DNA of 64,000 nt from contig NZ_JARXWI010000009.1 in NCBI RefSeq assembly GCF_029893085.1, forward strand, positions 147,808 through 211,807. The letters are read 5' to 3'. Below are positions 36,509 to 46,281 of this stretch, in pieces. The notes under the pieces are model-generated. The model was not told the origin of the DNA, made no database searches, and saw only the letters and a program-made list of their open reading frames with translations. A program made the position numbers and the translations under genes. The stretch comes from Parabacteroides sp. PFB2-10. Its GTDB lineage: Bacteria; Bacteroidota; Bacteroidia; Bacteroidales; Tannerellaceae. How positions within the stretch are numbered: position 1 is the first letter of the stretch; each line of letters opens with the position of its first letter.

Positions 36509-38211
36509 TCACCAGGGAGCAACCATCCACTCCATATCCAACCAACTGGCTTCCGCCTGATCTGTTGAAGAGCGCAGAGAAGCTTTTGTCATAGGAGTAA
36601 TAACCGGAGCTTCATAAAACCGGAAGCTTGTCGAATAGATATTACCACGAACCAACCCATTTGTATAGTTCTTTTGCCCATCGGCATGAGGATTCACTAT
36701 AAATGCGTAGCGTTTCTGGGTAATAGCCTCTTCCAATACAGAAGAATTCGTATTATGCATACCCAGGAAGTCTTCCGGATCTATGCTCGAAATATCAGGA
36801 TAAACCATCGTAAAGGTTCCATCTTCTGCCCAACCATTACTCAATACACTAGCCAAATTTTTCTTGATCCATACCCCGGCTGTATTTACTTCATATCGTT
36901 CTCTGTAAACAAATTTCTGCTTGTCCCAGTTTACGTCGAATTCAACCCGCAATACCTCCGTCAAATCGTTCACATATTCCGGCTTCTCGTATGTATAGAA
37001 CGAAAAGACAAAAGTGGAATCATTGAGTTTCTCCGGCTTAAACGAGTACCCATCGATAAGGCTTGTCTCATCCCAGGTCTTTTTTGATTGATCCTTCATA
37101 ATATCATTCTCCATGATATACGAACGCGTTTCCACATTATACAGTGTTACTTCGGGAATATCTAACGTCCAACGGGTGGTATCCCATGACGATTCTAATA
37201 CCTCTCCGGAAATAAAAAACGCTTTTGCATTTATATTCTTCTCTAAAGTAACAATCTTGTTGTTTATATCACTATATATGTATTTTACCTTATTCCTATT
37301 CTGTAACACATTGCCAATATCACTGTTACTATTGTCATACCACCAGGTAAGGTAGCGTTGATTGTTATTTTCATCCAACAGAGGTTCCCCCGATGCATCC
37401 TTTAAATAATAAATACCCGGGTTGTTTTTTGTATAATTGGATTTTTTTACATAATCCATGGTCATGTCTTTCTTAATATCTGTGTATTCCAGTCCCATTA
37501 AGCGGTTGGTTCTCGCACTTGTTTCGTAAGGTATACTATAATCGATCACCACATCCACACGGGCAGCAAGCTGAACCATCGGTATAATTACCTCACAATT
37601 CGCACAACCATCTAACGACACACTTCATAGCCTTCGCCATATTTCATCAACTCATTCGCTTTGAAATCGGCAGCCAGGGTTCCATTCCGGTGTTCGGTAA
37701 TCAACTTCTGATAATCCGAATACTTTGTCAAGCCACTCTTGGCAACCACCTTTCCATTTTCATTCACCTCTTTAAACATATTGTCAAAATTGGCAATAGC
37801 AATGAAAAGAACTTTCCCAAATTCTATCCGGATGTCCTTAACGGTGATATAACCGTCAACCGGTGCCAGATCGGCGGCATTGGTTATATATCGCTCAGAA
37901 CCTGCAATAACAGTCCCCTCGATAATATTATCACTCTCGTCGAACTTGATATCTTTAAAAGCAACGATATACAGATTGTTGATCTGCTTTTCCTCTGCCT
38001 TATCGAAAAATTGAACCGGTACTGCTTTCGTAGTCAGCCCACCTGTCTCCTGATTATATGCTTTTGTTTGCGAGCCTACCTGCCCAATATCTAAGCGAAG
38101 TGAAGAGGTAAGTTCCTTCTGTACGGTAGGAGCTACTAAGAGTTCCTCATGGGCGCAGGAAAAAAATATCCCTGCAAATAACAAAATGCTTAATAAATAC
38201 TTCAGTCTCAT
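36509..38211 (-). pseudogene. FimA/Mfa1-type fimbrillin split by a 2-bp frameshift
   Basis: Two overlapping frames together encode one fimbrillin of about 567 residues. The first (38211-37612) has a lipobox (IFFSCAHEE, Cys19), the processing-site motif QTKA at Lys50 and the N-terminal fimbrillin domain up to LMKYGEGYE. The second (37621-36509) continues exactly where homologues continue, with PMVQLAARVDVVIDY, the same motif as PLTQLAARVDISF in the 53508-55187 gene. The break falls at a GTGTGT run (37618-37623). Removing one GT would restore a continuous frame. It may be a decayed gene, a slippage-controlled phase-variable gene or an assembly error. A terminator follows and a conserved leader motif precedes it. 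Confidence 0.8.
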
Positions 38212-38304
38212 ATCACTTATTTATCTTATTTCTTTTTGACTCACAAAATGTGAATTCAACGGTTGAATCTCTTCTCCTGTACATTAAACCAAAAATTGTT
38301 CAAA

Positions 38305-38343
38305 ATGTTCGTTCCCCTACAGGGAAAAGATGGTTTTTAACAT
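38305..38343 (-). promoter_or_regulatory. Conserved upstream/leader motif, copy at the frameshifted fimbrillin
   Basis: On the plus strand ATGTTCGTT (38305) and TTAACAT (38337) are 32 bp apart, start to start. The same pair at the same spacing is found at 44027/44059, and at 36 bp spacing at 63426/63462. Confidence 0.55.
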
Positions 38344-38406
38344 TTGGGAAGCTGTAAAGTAACTATTCAGCGCATGTTACAGGCTTTCAAAGAAGGGGAA
38401 GATTTG

Positions 38407-38599
38407 AAGTCCGGAAGGACTTCCATATGGATAACCCCGAGCAAACGGAGTGCAGCTCGGGGTACACGGAATACATATAGATGAGCTCCGTAGGAGGTCT
38501 ACCGTTGACCTCCTACGGAGCTCGTTCACAGTGTATCTACCTACCCCGAGCTGCGCTTCGCTGGCTTGGGGTTATCCACATTTAAGTCCTTACGGACTT
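38407..38599. repeat. Nested palindromic element, 193 bp
   Basis: Outer arms of about 65 bp (from AAGTCCGGAAGGACTT at 38407 to AAGTCCTTACGGACTT at 38584-38599) include GGATAACCCC and its inverse. At the centre is a perfect 17-bp inverted repeat (38483-38499 with 38507-38523) around a 7-base loop. It is non-coding, with no transposase. Confidence 0.8.
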
Positions 38600-38701
38600 T
38601 CTCTAATAGAATGTAAAATCTTAAATTATTACACTACTTGAACACAAACAATATTCTTCTTGGCATAAAAGTAGTATCAAAAATTTTGATACTATTTTTC
38701 T

Positions 38702-38910
38702 ATTTTGCTTACAAATTCATAGTGTAAGCAAAAAGGCAGATTTTCGAGCATTTGTCAAGCAAACCAACTGTTAACAAATGTTTACTCCCGGGACTTTGAC
38801 AAAAAAGTCCCGGGTTTTTGCCAAAATTCTCCCGCCAAAATAGCAAAATGTCATTTTTGATTTTTTGAAAAAAGGGCTTTTTAAGGGTTTTGCTTACAGA
38901 TTGTAAGTGC
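38702..38910. repeat. Dispersed intergenic repeat, diverged copy 3
   Basis: This copy shares the GCTTACAAATTCAT, ACTCCCGGGACTTTG and TCTCCCGCCAAAAT landmarks in the order seen in copies 1 and 2, but with extra sequence and an added AAGTCCCGGG half. An inverted fragment of its end lies at 44330-44362. It fills most of the gap between the frameshifted fimbrillin and the 39060 gene. Confidence 0.55.
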
Positions 38911-39010
38911 CCCCTCTCCCCCTACTTGAAGACAAACAATAATCGCTAAACAGTTATGCTTACAAAAAGAATCTGAACTCGGAAATAGTTCAGACATTAC
39001 TAAAAGAAAA

Positions 39011-39034
39011 AGGGTGAACCTTTTGGCTCACCCT
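39011..39034 (-). terminator. Terminator of the two-gene fimbrial unit (43930-39060)
   Basis: AGGGTGA pairs with TCACCCT; on the minus strand the hairpin is followed by TTTTTCTTTTA. It is 26 bases after the stop at 39060. Confidence 0.8.
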
Positions 39035-39059
39035 CTCTATTTAAAGCAAATTTGTTCTA

Positions 39060-41876
39060 TTAATTAGATCGCAGGATCTTATATTTGCGATCCGTTGTCA
39101 AATCAGTTAATGTATATTCCTCAGATACATATTCCGTATCGTTTTGTGTACTGTAATAAGAAAGTCTGACTTTATCCGAATCAGCAAGGTCTACCGGCAA
39201 AGAGATATAATTAGCATTGTTTGATGTTGAAGGCTCACCGCTGCGGGTCATTCTAATAGTTGCCAGTTGCTCTCCTCCATCTGCCTTCAGATAGGAAACT
39301 ATTACATCCGTACCTCTTGGGATATTGCTTCCATTCCCTGTTCCATTTGCTGTATGATAAGTAAAATATCTCCGGATTTGATGCACCTTATGCGTCTGAA
39401 CCAAATCTTTATTAGCATTTGCTCTCAACTGATCCAATGTAAATGTTTGAGCATATACATCTCCGTTATTAGTATTTCTACTATGCACTAAACGAACGCT
39501 TTCCACTCCAACAGGAATTTTAATAGTTCCTGTATAGTTAGGATGATTACTACTTGTAATACTAAAAGTAGTATATAAGATTTCACCATCTATAGAATAA
39601 ACAGAAACTGTTTGATAACGTTCTATTCTTGTTGCTCCATACCGAACGGATGCGCTTCCAAATGTCACGTATTGGTTTACTGTATTTACCAAGTCTTTAT
39701 TCCCGGTTGCTTTCAAATCAGCAATGGTTGTTACTAATTCAAAGACATCCGCCCCTGATGTATGACGCAATAACACAGAGGTGTTGTCATCTAATGTATT
39801 GGGGAATGACAATACGGCATTATTGTGATTATTATTATTCGTAGAGCTAGAGGTGGTAAACTCATCGTACTTCTCATTTCCATCTGCTGAATATATTTCA
39901 ATTTTTCCAGATTGAATATTTGTAGTTGTTCCCTCTACCTTCCTGTATTGTCCTGCACCTAATGTCACATAAGAAAGATTCGGATTAATCAGGACTTTGT
40001 CATTAGTAGAGATAAACTCTGACACGCTAACATCCAATGTGCAACCGTTATAAGACAGGGTTAAGTTGCTAATATCAGAAGGAATAGTAATATCGCGTGT
40101 GCCGGTTGTCACAGCTCCATTACTAACACTAATTGAAGTTGTACCGGGACCATCCAATCCATCGTAACTAATAGTAATCGTTCCGGTAATATTTGTATTC
40201 GGAAATACCTTGAAGCTTCCTGCTGCTCTGATTGTCTTTTCCGTACTTTTTAGTATAATCGATTCCGTTTCAAAATAATCATTCACTATATGTATCGTTT
40301 CATTACTATCAGTCATGCTGGTAGTGAAGGTTACCTCCTGCGCTCCTGCGCTCCAGGCTTCGTACACAAAGTAGTATTTATTATCCACAAAGACAACCAG
40401 CATATTTTTATTATCGCCCACCGGAGTTAAGTACTTTGTTTCAATCAGACATTTCACCGGATACAATCCTGCCGGGAATGTTTCCGGGATATTAAAACGA
40501 AGCGTTACAGCGTCGTCTTTCCCTGTATACAGGATCGGAGAATTAGTCGATTTAAATGAGTATTTCTCGGATGAATAAATTGTTATTATACGCGACAGAT
40601 TGCCACAAGAGACTCTTATGAAAGCTGAATCTACGCCTGAAGCCACCGGTTTTACAGTACCGGTTATTCTCCCGTCCACAATGGTAGGAGCTACCGTAAA
40701 CAAATCATCACCCTCTACAACACGAATCTCAATGTTGGTATTATTTTCGGCACCACCATTCGGGAAATAATGAGTATTTGTGTCTAACTTATAATCCTCT
40801 TCATTTGTGGAATAGGCAAAGAGGTGAATCATCTTATCAACAACCAAACGGTTGTTCTCGTTATCTGAGATAGTAGGAGACTCCTTAACAATTTCCGCAT
40901 AAAGGTTATTGGAAGCAGCAGCACCCATCGCCTCTTCAAAGGTTGAAGAACCATTGCTAAACGGGTCGCCATCAAAACTGTTCAGAATAATCTTATAATG
41001 ATAATTCCTTTCAATCTCCCATGGAATCATAGAGAATTTATCTTTTATAAGATGAAGCTTATAATATCTATGCATCTCCTGCCCACCTTCACTATATGTG
41101 TTCTGTACAATCACATAGAGTTGATTATTCTCCGGATTCTCACATTCAAACATATACTTTTCAAGCATATCACACTCTGCAAAATCCGCAGTTACCCTAT
41201 TGGCACGAGGTGTTGGCAATGTCAATCGTTCTGTATTTGTCACATCTGCCGCCTGATCAAATGGATTCCCGGCTGTTTCTGCGTAAGTAGTAACCGTTCC
41301 TGCACCGGCATAATTGCCAATAGCAAATCCGGAAAGACCAAAAGCACTCAATGTTCCTCCTGTATTCTCTCCTGTTCTATCCTCTACAGTCAGTTTTGCA
41401 TAATTTCGCAAAAGTTTTATGCTGATTGATTCATTCAGATTGGTCGTAACCTGATAACGTCCCCAGTAAGCTTTCCGGGAAGTTACCATAGCGCGCATCA
41501 CATCATTTTCATGTTGCCCTGTTGGTTCAGTCCATCCTGTCCAGTCATAGTTGCCTACGAAATGCATAATTCTTGTATCCATCGGCACGCGAGCTGTACC
41601 TGTTCCTTTTCCACCTGTCGCAGTTTCGGGCGTTAAGGTAGCCAAAGCACGACCCAGATAGTCACCATTTATGTCAAAAGCCATGATCCATAACCCGTCG
41701 TTACTTAATTGGGGATCACCTGCTTTGGTTACCAATATATAATCGGGGATTTCCAATGTATAATTAATAGAGGCATACTTGCCATCTTCTATCACTTCCG
41801 GCTGATAGGACGCCTCTTCACTACAAGAGGTCAACGCTAATATCAAAACTGAGAATATATATATAATCTTTTTCAT
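39060..41876 (-). CDS. Large fimbrillin-like lipoprotein, candidate accessory/tip subunit
   Basis: The protein is 938 residues from the ATG at 41876; the longer frame upstream lacks a signal peptide. A lipoprotein signal ends at Cys18 (ILALTSC). A VTKA processing motif follows at Lys51. The N-terminal half has the fimbrillin pattern (WIMAFDINGDYLG, LLRNYAKLTVED) and is most like the 44468-46264 protein. The C-terminal half is made of Ser/Thr/Asn-rich beta repeats, e.g. 'VNQYVTFGSASVRYG' and 'LDQLRANANKDLV'; the segment 'NKDLV' recurs at least twice, pointing to internal repeats of about 70-85 residues. It likely extends from the cell as an adhesin-like or tip protein. It is the second gene of the unit with the 41924-43930 gene. 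Confidence 0.75.
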   Translation of the reverse strand: MKKIIYIFSVLILALTSCSEEASYQPEVIEDGKYASINYTLEIPDYILVTKAGDPQLSNDGLWIMAFDINGDYLGRALATLTPETATGGKGTGTARVPMDTRIMHFVGNYDWTGWTEPTGQHENDVMRAMVTSRKAYWGRYQVTTNLNESISIKLLRNYAKLTVEDRTGENTGGTLSAFGLSGFAIGNYAGAGTVTTYAETAGNPFDQAADVTNTERLTLPTPRANRVTADFAECDMLEKYMFECENPENNQLYVIVQNTYSEGGQEMHRYYKLHLIKDKFSMIPWEIERNYHYKIILNSFDGDPFSNGSSTFEEAMGAAASNNLYAEIVKESPTISDNENNRLVVDKMIHLFAYSTNEEDYKLDTNTHYFPNGGAENNTNIEIRVVEGDDLFTVAPTIVDGRITGTVKPVASGVDSAFIRVSCGNLSRIITIYSSEKYSFKSTNSPILYTGKDDAVTLRFNIPETFPAGLYPVKCLIETKYLTPVGDNKNMLVVFVDNKYYFVYEAWSAGAQEVTFTTSMTDSNETIHIVNDYFETESIILKSTEKTIRAAGSFKVFPNTNITGTITISYDGLDGPGTTSISVSNGAVTTGTRDITIPSDISNLTLSYNGCTLDVSVSEFISTNDKVLINPNLSYVTLGAGQYRKVEGTTTNIQSGKIEIYSADGNEKYDEFTTSSSTNNNNHNNAVLSFPNTLDDNTSVLLRHTSGADVFELVTTIADLKATGNKDLVNTVNQYVTFGSASVRYGATRIERYQTVSVYSIDGEILYTTFSITSSNHPNYTGTIKIPVGVESVRLVHSRNTNNGDVYAQTFTLDQLRANANKDLVQTHKVHQIRRYFTYHTANGTGNGSNIPRGTDVIVSYLKADGGEQLATIRMTRSGEPSTSNNANYISLPVDLADSDKVRLSYYSTQNDTEYVSEEYTLTDLTTDRKYKILRSN

Positions 41877-41923
41877 CTTATTCCACTTTTTAGTATTCTT
41901 ATACTTTTGCCCTTTGCTCACAA

Positions 41924-43930
41924 TTAGATTTCAGCAGTTACTTCATCATCCTTCACATCACGCACACAACGGACAGAGCCGGTCGTAGAAGAGCCAGAAT
42001 TATCAACATACCAGTCCATAAACAGTATTGTTTCACTACTTCTTGCACTCCAATAATAACTACCTTCCAAGATTTTTTTCACCTCACAGGCTTTTATATT
42101 TTGCAATACATCTATCAAATAGACCTCTGCCAAAGTTGGCATTCTCCAATCAGAATAAGTTTTTCCGGTATTAGAATCTGTCTCTGAGTATGTATCACAG
42201 AATGATTGCCGAGTAGTATATGAAGCACGGTCATTTACTCCGCACTGAGAAGCCAGCATAAAACGCGGAGATATGCGATAGTTGTTTTCCCCGGTATCTA
42301 TTGTTTTACCATTATCTGTAAGCGGATAACCCATGATAGCATTATCTCGAAGATAATTCGTGAAGGTAACACCATTGGACCAACTGTTTTTAGTATAGTT
42401 TCTATCATCCGGATAAGGCAATTTAGAATAATCAGCAACCAAGGAATTTATCATATACATCGCCTTATTGTCCTGACCATTGCCTCCACTTGGTGTTCCT
42501 GTTGTTGTATGAGAAGTTACATATAAAGGAGGATACTGTATCACTGTCACATCTCTTGTCAAGCCATTCAGGTTGCGCACAGTAAAGGTTATCTTCCGTG
42601 GCACAAAGTTATCTGGCAGCGGAGTGAAAATATTAATATTACCATCTTTCTCCCCGGTAAAAGTAACATCTACCCGGTCCTTATCTATTTCAGTATATCC
42701 GGATACTGTCCATTTATATACCGTCACATCAGTAATAGATACATTCGAAGAAGACTGATAGATAGTCATTGTATTGGAATCATTCGGCAGACTGATATAT
42801 ACATCCCGTACCTGCAAATAATGTATGGGAATGATATCCACCTCTGTTAAACGAATATCAATCCAATCTAAAATTTCATAATCGAAATTGATGGTTTTAT
42901 TCTTTACATCAATCTTACCGGTCGACTTATAATAATAACCATGGATAAGACCATCGGTTGTTTTTGTTGTTGACCCTGATACCTTCTGGGGGTTCAGAGC
43001 CATTTTATAGGTCTTTGATTCCGTAAAATCTGCGTTTGATTCCGTCAAATTCCCTGTAACCTTAATTTCAACAAAGTCAGTTTCTGATGTTTCTCTTTCA
43101 TAGGTATAAAAAGAGAATATCTTCTTTGCGGCTACTTCTTCTGTCGAGATTATTGTAACCGGGCTGAAGTCGGAAGCAGAGGCAACTGTTCCTACATTAT
43201 TTACTTTAGTATTATATGTATAATTATCTCCATATTCCTTTAAAAAGGCTTGCGATTCCACGTTGATTCCCCCAACACTGTATCCTGTCACTTCGTATGT
43301 CCATGGATCTGAAGCTTTCGCATTTTCAAAATCGATATAAACATCTACCCTGGCAGCCAGTTGAGTCATTTCTACATGTAAGGTTCTATCAGCCCCAATG
43401 GTTTTCTTTACATCAGCAAACTTGACTAAGTTATCTGATTCAAATACATATAAATCATTTTCCTCTTTAACCTTTTCGAGAATAGCAGCTTTAGCAGTAG
43501 CATAACTACAACCAGCTTTGAAATGTTCCTTCAGATCAGTTTCTGACCAGGTCGTATTTGCTAAAGCGACAACCTGTACATCCCCGAAGATGCCTTTTAG
43601 TCCTGTTAAGCTATACATTTTTCTTCCCGTGTGAAGCGGATCATCCTCACCGGCATCATCTCCGAAAGTCTGATAAGCAAAGTCCAAGAAATCTCCAACT
43701 GTATTTCCGGAAACTTCAAAAAGAGCAACGGCTAATGAATTGATCTTTGTTTCCGGTGCAGTTGCATATTCATAATCCGCCTTTGTTACAACTTCTTCGG
43801 AAGAGAAAGTGATATCCAATGTAGTGGATTGACCTCTCTCTGTTGGCTGCAGGAGCGTTTCTTCCACACAAGCGGAGAAAGAAACCATTATGGCCAACAA
43901 TGCTAATAATAATATGTTCTTAAGTTTCAT
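41924..43930 (-). CDS. Fimbrillin-FISUMP fusion lipoprotein
   Basis: This 668-residue protein has a lipobox (VSFSAC, Cys21) and the VVTKA motif at Lys50. Fimbrillin N- and middle domains follow, with TQLAARVDVYIDF near 200 and a 'LDWIDIRLTEVDI' strand. The C-terminal third resembles FISUMP/DUF1566-type domains: MLASQCGVND, DWRMPTLAEVYLID near 595, SYYWSARSSE and the ending VRCVRDVKDDE. That domain is shared with two other large genes here (46282 and 50456) and is the best candidate ligand-binding head. Promoter elements are not of the 21-bp operator class; the leader motif at 44027-44065 is present. Confidence 0.75.
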   Translation of the reverse strand: MKLKNILLLALLAIMVSFSACVEETLLQPTERGQSTTLDITFSSEEVVTKADYEYATAPETKINSLAVALFEVSGNTVGDFLDFAYQTFGDDAGEDDPLHTGRKMYSLTGLKGIFGDVQVVALANTTWSETDLKEHFKAGCSYATAKAAILEKVKEENDLYVFESDNLVKFADVKKTIGADRTLHVEMTQLAARVDVYIDFENAKASDPWTYEVTGYSVGGINVESQAFLKEYGDNYTYNTKVNNVGTVASASDFSPVTIISTEEVAAKKIFSFYTYERETSETDFVEIKVTGNLTESNADFTESKTYKMALNPQKVSGSTTKTTDGLIHGYYYKSTGKIDVKNKTINFDYEILDWIDIRLTEVDIIPIHYLQVRDVYISLPNDSNTMTIYQSSSNVSITDVTVYKWTVSGYTEIDKDRVDVTFTGEKDGNINIFTPLPDNFVPRKITFTVRNLNGLTRDVTVIQYPPLYVTSHTTTGTPSGGNGQDNKAMYMINSLVADYSKLPYPDDRNYTKNSWSNGVTFTNYLRDNAIMGYPLTDNGKTIDTGENNYRISPRFMLASQCGVNDRASYTTRQSFCDTYSETDSNTGKTYSDWRMPTLAEVYLIDVLQNIKACEVKKILEGSYYWSARSSETILFMDWYVDNSGSSTTGSVRCVRDVKDDEVTAEI

Positions 43931-44026
43931 GTTATGATTATTTTATCTTTTTGTTTATCACCTTATCGCTGAAAAATCAACCCCTGAGAGGGGCAATCTC
44001 TTTGCTAAAACCAATAAAAAGATAAA

Positions 44027-44065
44027 ATGTTCGTTTGCATACCGTCAAAGATTGATTTTTAACAT
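44027..44065 (-). promoter_or_regulatory. Conserved upstream/leader motif, copy at the 41924 gene
   Basis: ATGTTCGTT (44027-44035) and TTAACAT (44059-44065) on the plus strand are 32 bp apart start to start, as at 38305/38337. Confidence 0.55.
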
Positions 44066-44117
44066 TTACAACACAAAACAATAGCTATTCCGGCAGGTTT
44101 GAAAGGTCTCATGCAAA

Positions 44118-44251
44118 TTCAATTGCCGTCTGCTTTAGCTGACGGTAGTAAGAAATACAAGGAAATGGCTTTAGCCAAATAAATAACATATTCGGCTAAA
44201 GCCATTTTAATGAGGCTCCTGATCCGTCAGCTAAAGCAGACGGCAATTGAA
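44118..44251. repeat. Nested palindromic element, 134 bp
   Basis: Outer arms of 28 bp are perfect inverted copies (44118-44145 and 44224-44251). Inside them a perfect 14-bp pair, AAATGGCTTTAGCC (44163) and GGCTAAAGCCATTT (44194), forms a second hairpin. The motif CTTTAGCTGAC/GTCAGCTAAAG is in the outer arms. Non-coding. Confidence 0.8.
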
Positions 44252-44370
44252 GAAAAATTATCAATTATCAACTATCAATTTGCATCCCCCCTCTTTCTAC
44301 GAATCGAAAATCGGCCTTAGCCAAACCCTCAAAGTAGCAAAATAATATTTTGGCGGGAGAATCTCATCAA

Positions 44371-44407
44371 AAAAACCGGGAAGCCGCTCATGGGCTTCCC
44401 GGTTTTT
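44371..44407 (-). terminator. Terminator of the 50159-44468 fimbrial unit
   Basis: A 15-bp perfect stem (44371-44385 with 44393-44407) is rich in G/C at the core and ends in A5/T5 tracts. It is 60 bases after the stop at 44468 and may act in both directions. Confidence 0.85.
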
Positions 44408-44467
44408 GAGGGGTTATTGTTACTCCGTTCCCTCTGTATTAGCAGAGAAACTGAAGAATAAGGCTTA

Positions 44468-46264
44468 TTACCGAGTAAATGTGGTCGTCGCCTGAACGAA
44501 ATAGGGGTTCGTGATATAAACCGTTGTCTCTGCTCCTGTAGTACCGGTTCTTGTGATACGGAAGCCACAAGGAACAGCTTTTTGGTCTCCTACATTATTC
44601 AATGCCAGGTAGGCATCATATTCCAATCGCTTGATAAAGTAGAAAGCATTTATATTATTACCCGGAATATTCGATGGGCCATAACCTACCACCATAGCAT
44701 CCACATTGGCCGGGTCATTCTGGATATCGCGCCGGTCTGATTCCATCAGGAATTCCAGAGGGAAGATGGCCGGATTCAAGTCGTTCGGAATATTAAACGT
44801 GATTGTTACCAACTCGCCTATTGCTGTGCCTACACCACTCGCGGATCTTGTCGGAACATTTATATTCCAAGGTTTGCGCAATATCAGATTAATCGTACGG
44901 CTTAAGCCATTTGCAACATACACTTTAATGGTTTGTTCTTTTACTCCGTTCGCCGGAAGAGCTTGGGGAGTAAGCATAATTGACTTCCAGCCCGTATTGT
45001 TGCTGCCTGTTACGGCACCCCAACTGTTAATAACATCTCCTTGAACTGTTACCAAATCAGTCTGCACCAAAGAATTATCAATAGCCGTACCGGCTACATT
45101 CCGTGAATACATATATTTCAGTTCAAAGGGCTCTTCAGTTACAATCACCTTATTGGTGAAATTAACATACAACCGGTTCACGCCATCAGAAATATTCAAT
45201 AGATTCTGTGTCTCCGTAGAGGCAGAGATATTATTGAATGCTACATTATTAGCCGCTTTCGATGCTGTGTCGTAACCGGTGCCTACTACTCCTGTTATAT
45301 TTATTTTATACTGGAAGTTACGCAACAGCGGATAATATTCAAATATCCCTTGAGCATCGGCCTGCCCGATATCTATCCTATAATAGGAACTGGTGCCTCC
45401 ATCATATTTCCCTTTTATCAACACAAAGGTTGGGTTGGAAGAAGCAACGGCACGTTCATACAGGTAGAAAGCATTCGTGCCACGATCGAAAGCCGTCCCT
45501 ACTGAATTTACTGTATTCTCCAATGTCATACCGGAAGGAATCCAACCGCTATAATCCTGTGCAATAATATCGTTAAAATCCATACAAGCACCACCGGTCG
45601 TCACATATTTCGCAAACTTCCCTCCACTGATATAGGGAGCCATCGAGCCGATATTGGGTGTATTGATAACGGTGAAGCCTTCCAATACGAAGTTAGGAAG
45701 ATTTTCTTCTACGGTAATCTTGGCAAAGTTACGCACTAAAGGGACTTTGGTCATCAAGCCTTTCGTTTCGGCATTATCTTGAATCCCATATTCAAATTCC
45801 ACCCGTTGCCAATAGGCATCCTTTTGAGAGGTAGTCATCAGATCGCCAATCAGATTAGCTTCCTGTCCGTAATTCAGCGTACCAATACTTTGCTCTGTTG
45901 AGATAAAATGAATGGCGCGAAACTCCGTTGTTTGATTCAACTCTATTTTGAATTTATATTCACGTTCTACGCCGCTACCCGTAGCTCCTACGTAGGTCGC
46001 CTGCTTATATTGGGTCAAGTAGCCCGATTTATTAAAAACAATCAACCAAAGAGGTATCAGACTTCTCTCCTCGTTCACTTCTCCGAGAGCCTTTGTCTCA
46101 AATGTAGCAATATCAGGGATACGCGTACTGAATATCAGCTCTACCGGTTCGCCCTCATTTGCGTTGCCATTCGCCGGCGTATCAATCAACTCCTGCGTAC
46201 AGCCTGTAAAGCAGAAAGCCAGCAGACATAGACTCAAACTATATATATATTTCCAAGTATTCAT
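44468..46264 (-). CDS. Fimbrillin-like lipoprotein, paralogue of the 39060 N-terminal half
   Basis: This 598-residue protein has a lipobox (AFCFTGC, Cys22) and the ETKA motif at Lys58. The core pattern PLWLIVFNKSGYLTQY, LVRNFAKITVEEN and LLRNFQYKINITGV is parallel to the N-terminal half of the 39060-41876 protein. The C-terminal region has Ig-like strands but no FISUMP motif. Third gene of the unit 50159-44468. It is 18 bases downstream of the 46282 gene and the last before a strong terminator. Probable accessory or tip-proximal pilus subunit. Confidence 0.75.
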   Translation of the reverse strand: MNTWKYIYSLSLCLLAFCFTGCTQELIDTPANGNANEGEPVELIFSTRIPDIATFETKALGEVNEERSLIPLWLIVFNKSGYLTQYKQATYVGATGSGVEREYKFKIELNQTTEFRAIHFISTEQSIGTLNYGQEANLIGDLMTTSQKDAYWQRVEFEYGIQDNAETKGLMTKVPLVRNFAKITVEENLPNFVLEGFTVINTPNIGSMAPYISGGKFAKYVTTGGACMDFNDIIAQDYSGWIPSGMTLENTVNSVGTAFDRGTNAFYLYERAVASSNPTFVLIKGKYDGGTSSYYRIDIGQADAQGIFEYYPLLRNFQYKINITGVVGTGYDTASKAANNVAFNNISASTETQNLLNISDGVNRLYVNFTNKVIVTEEPFELKYMYSRNVAGTAIDNSLVQTDLVTVQGDVINSWGAVTGSNNTGWKSIMLTPQALPANGVKEQTIKVYVANGLSRTINLILRKPWNINVPTRSASGVGTAIGELVTITFNIPNDLNPAIFPLEFLMESDRRDIQNDPANVDAMVVGYGPSNIPGNNINAFYFIKRLEYDAYLALNNVGDQKAVPCGFRITRTGTTGAETTVYITNPYFVQATTTFTR

Positions 46265-46281
46265 TGTTGTATCGTTTTATA

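Noticed and set aside
38407..38599. Insertion sequence
   Set aside because: No transposase or coding capacity; only nested palindromes.
44329..44568. Minus-strand ORF crossing the terminator at 44371
   Set aside because: Overlaps the real gene in another frame and is built from the hairpin; no family features.
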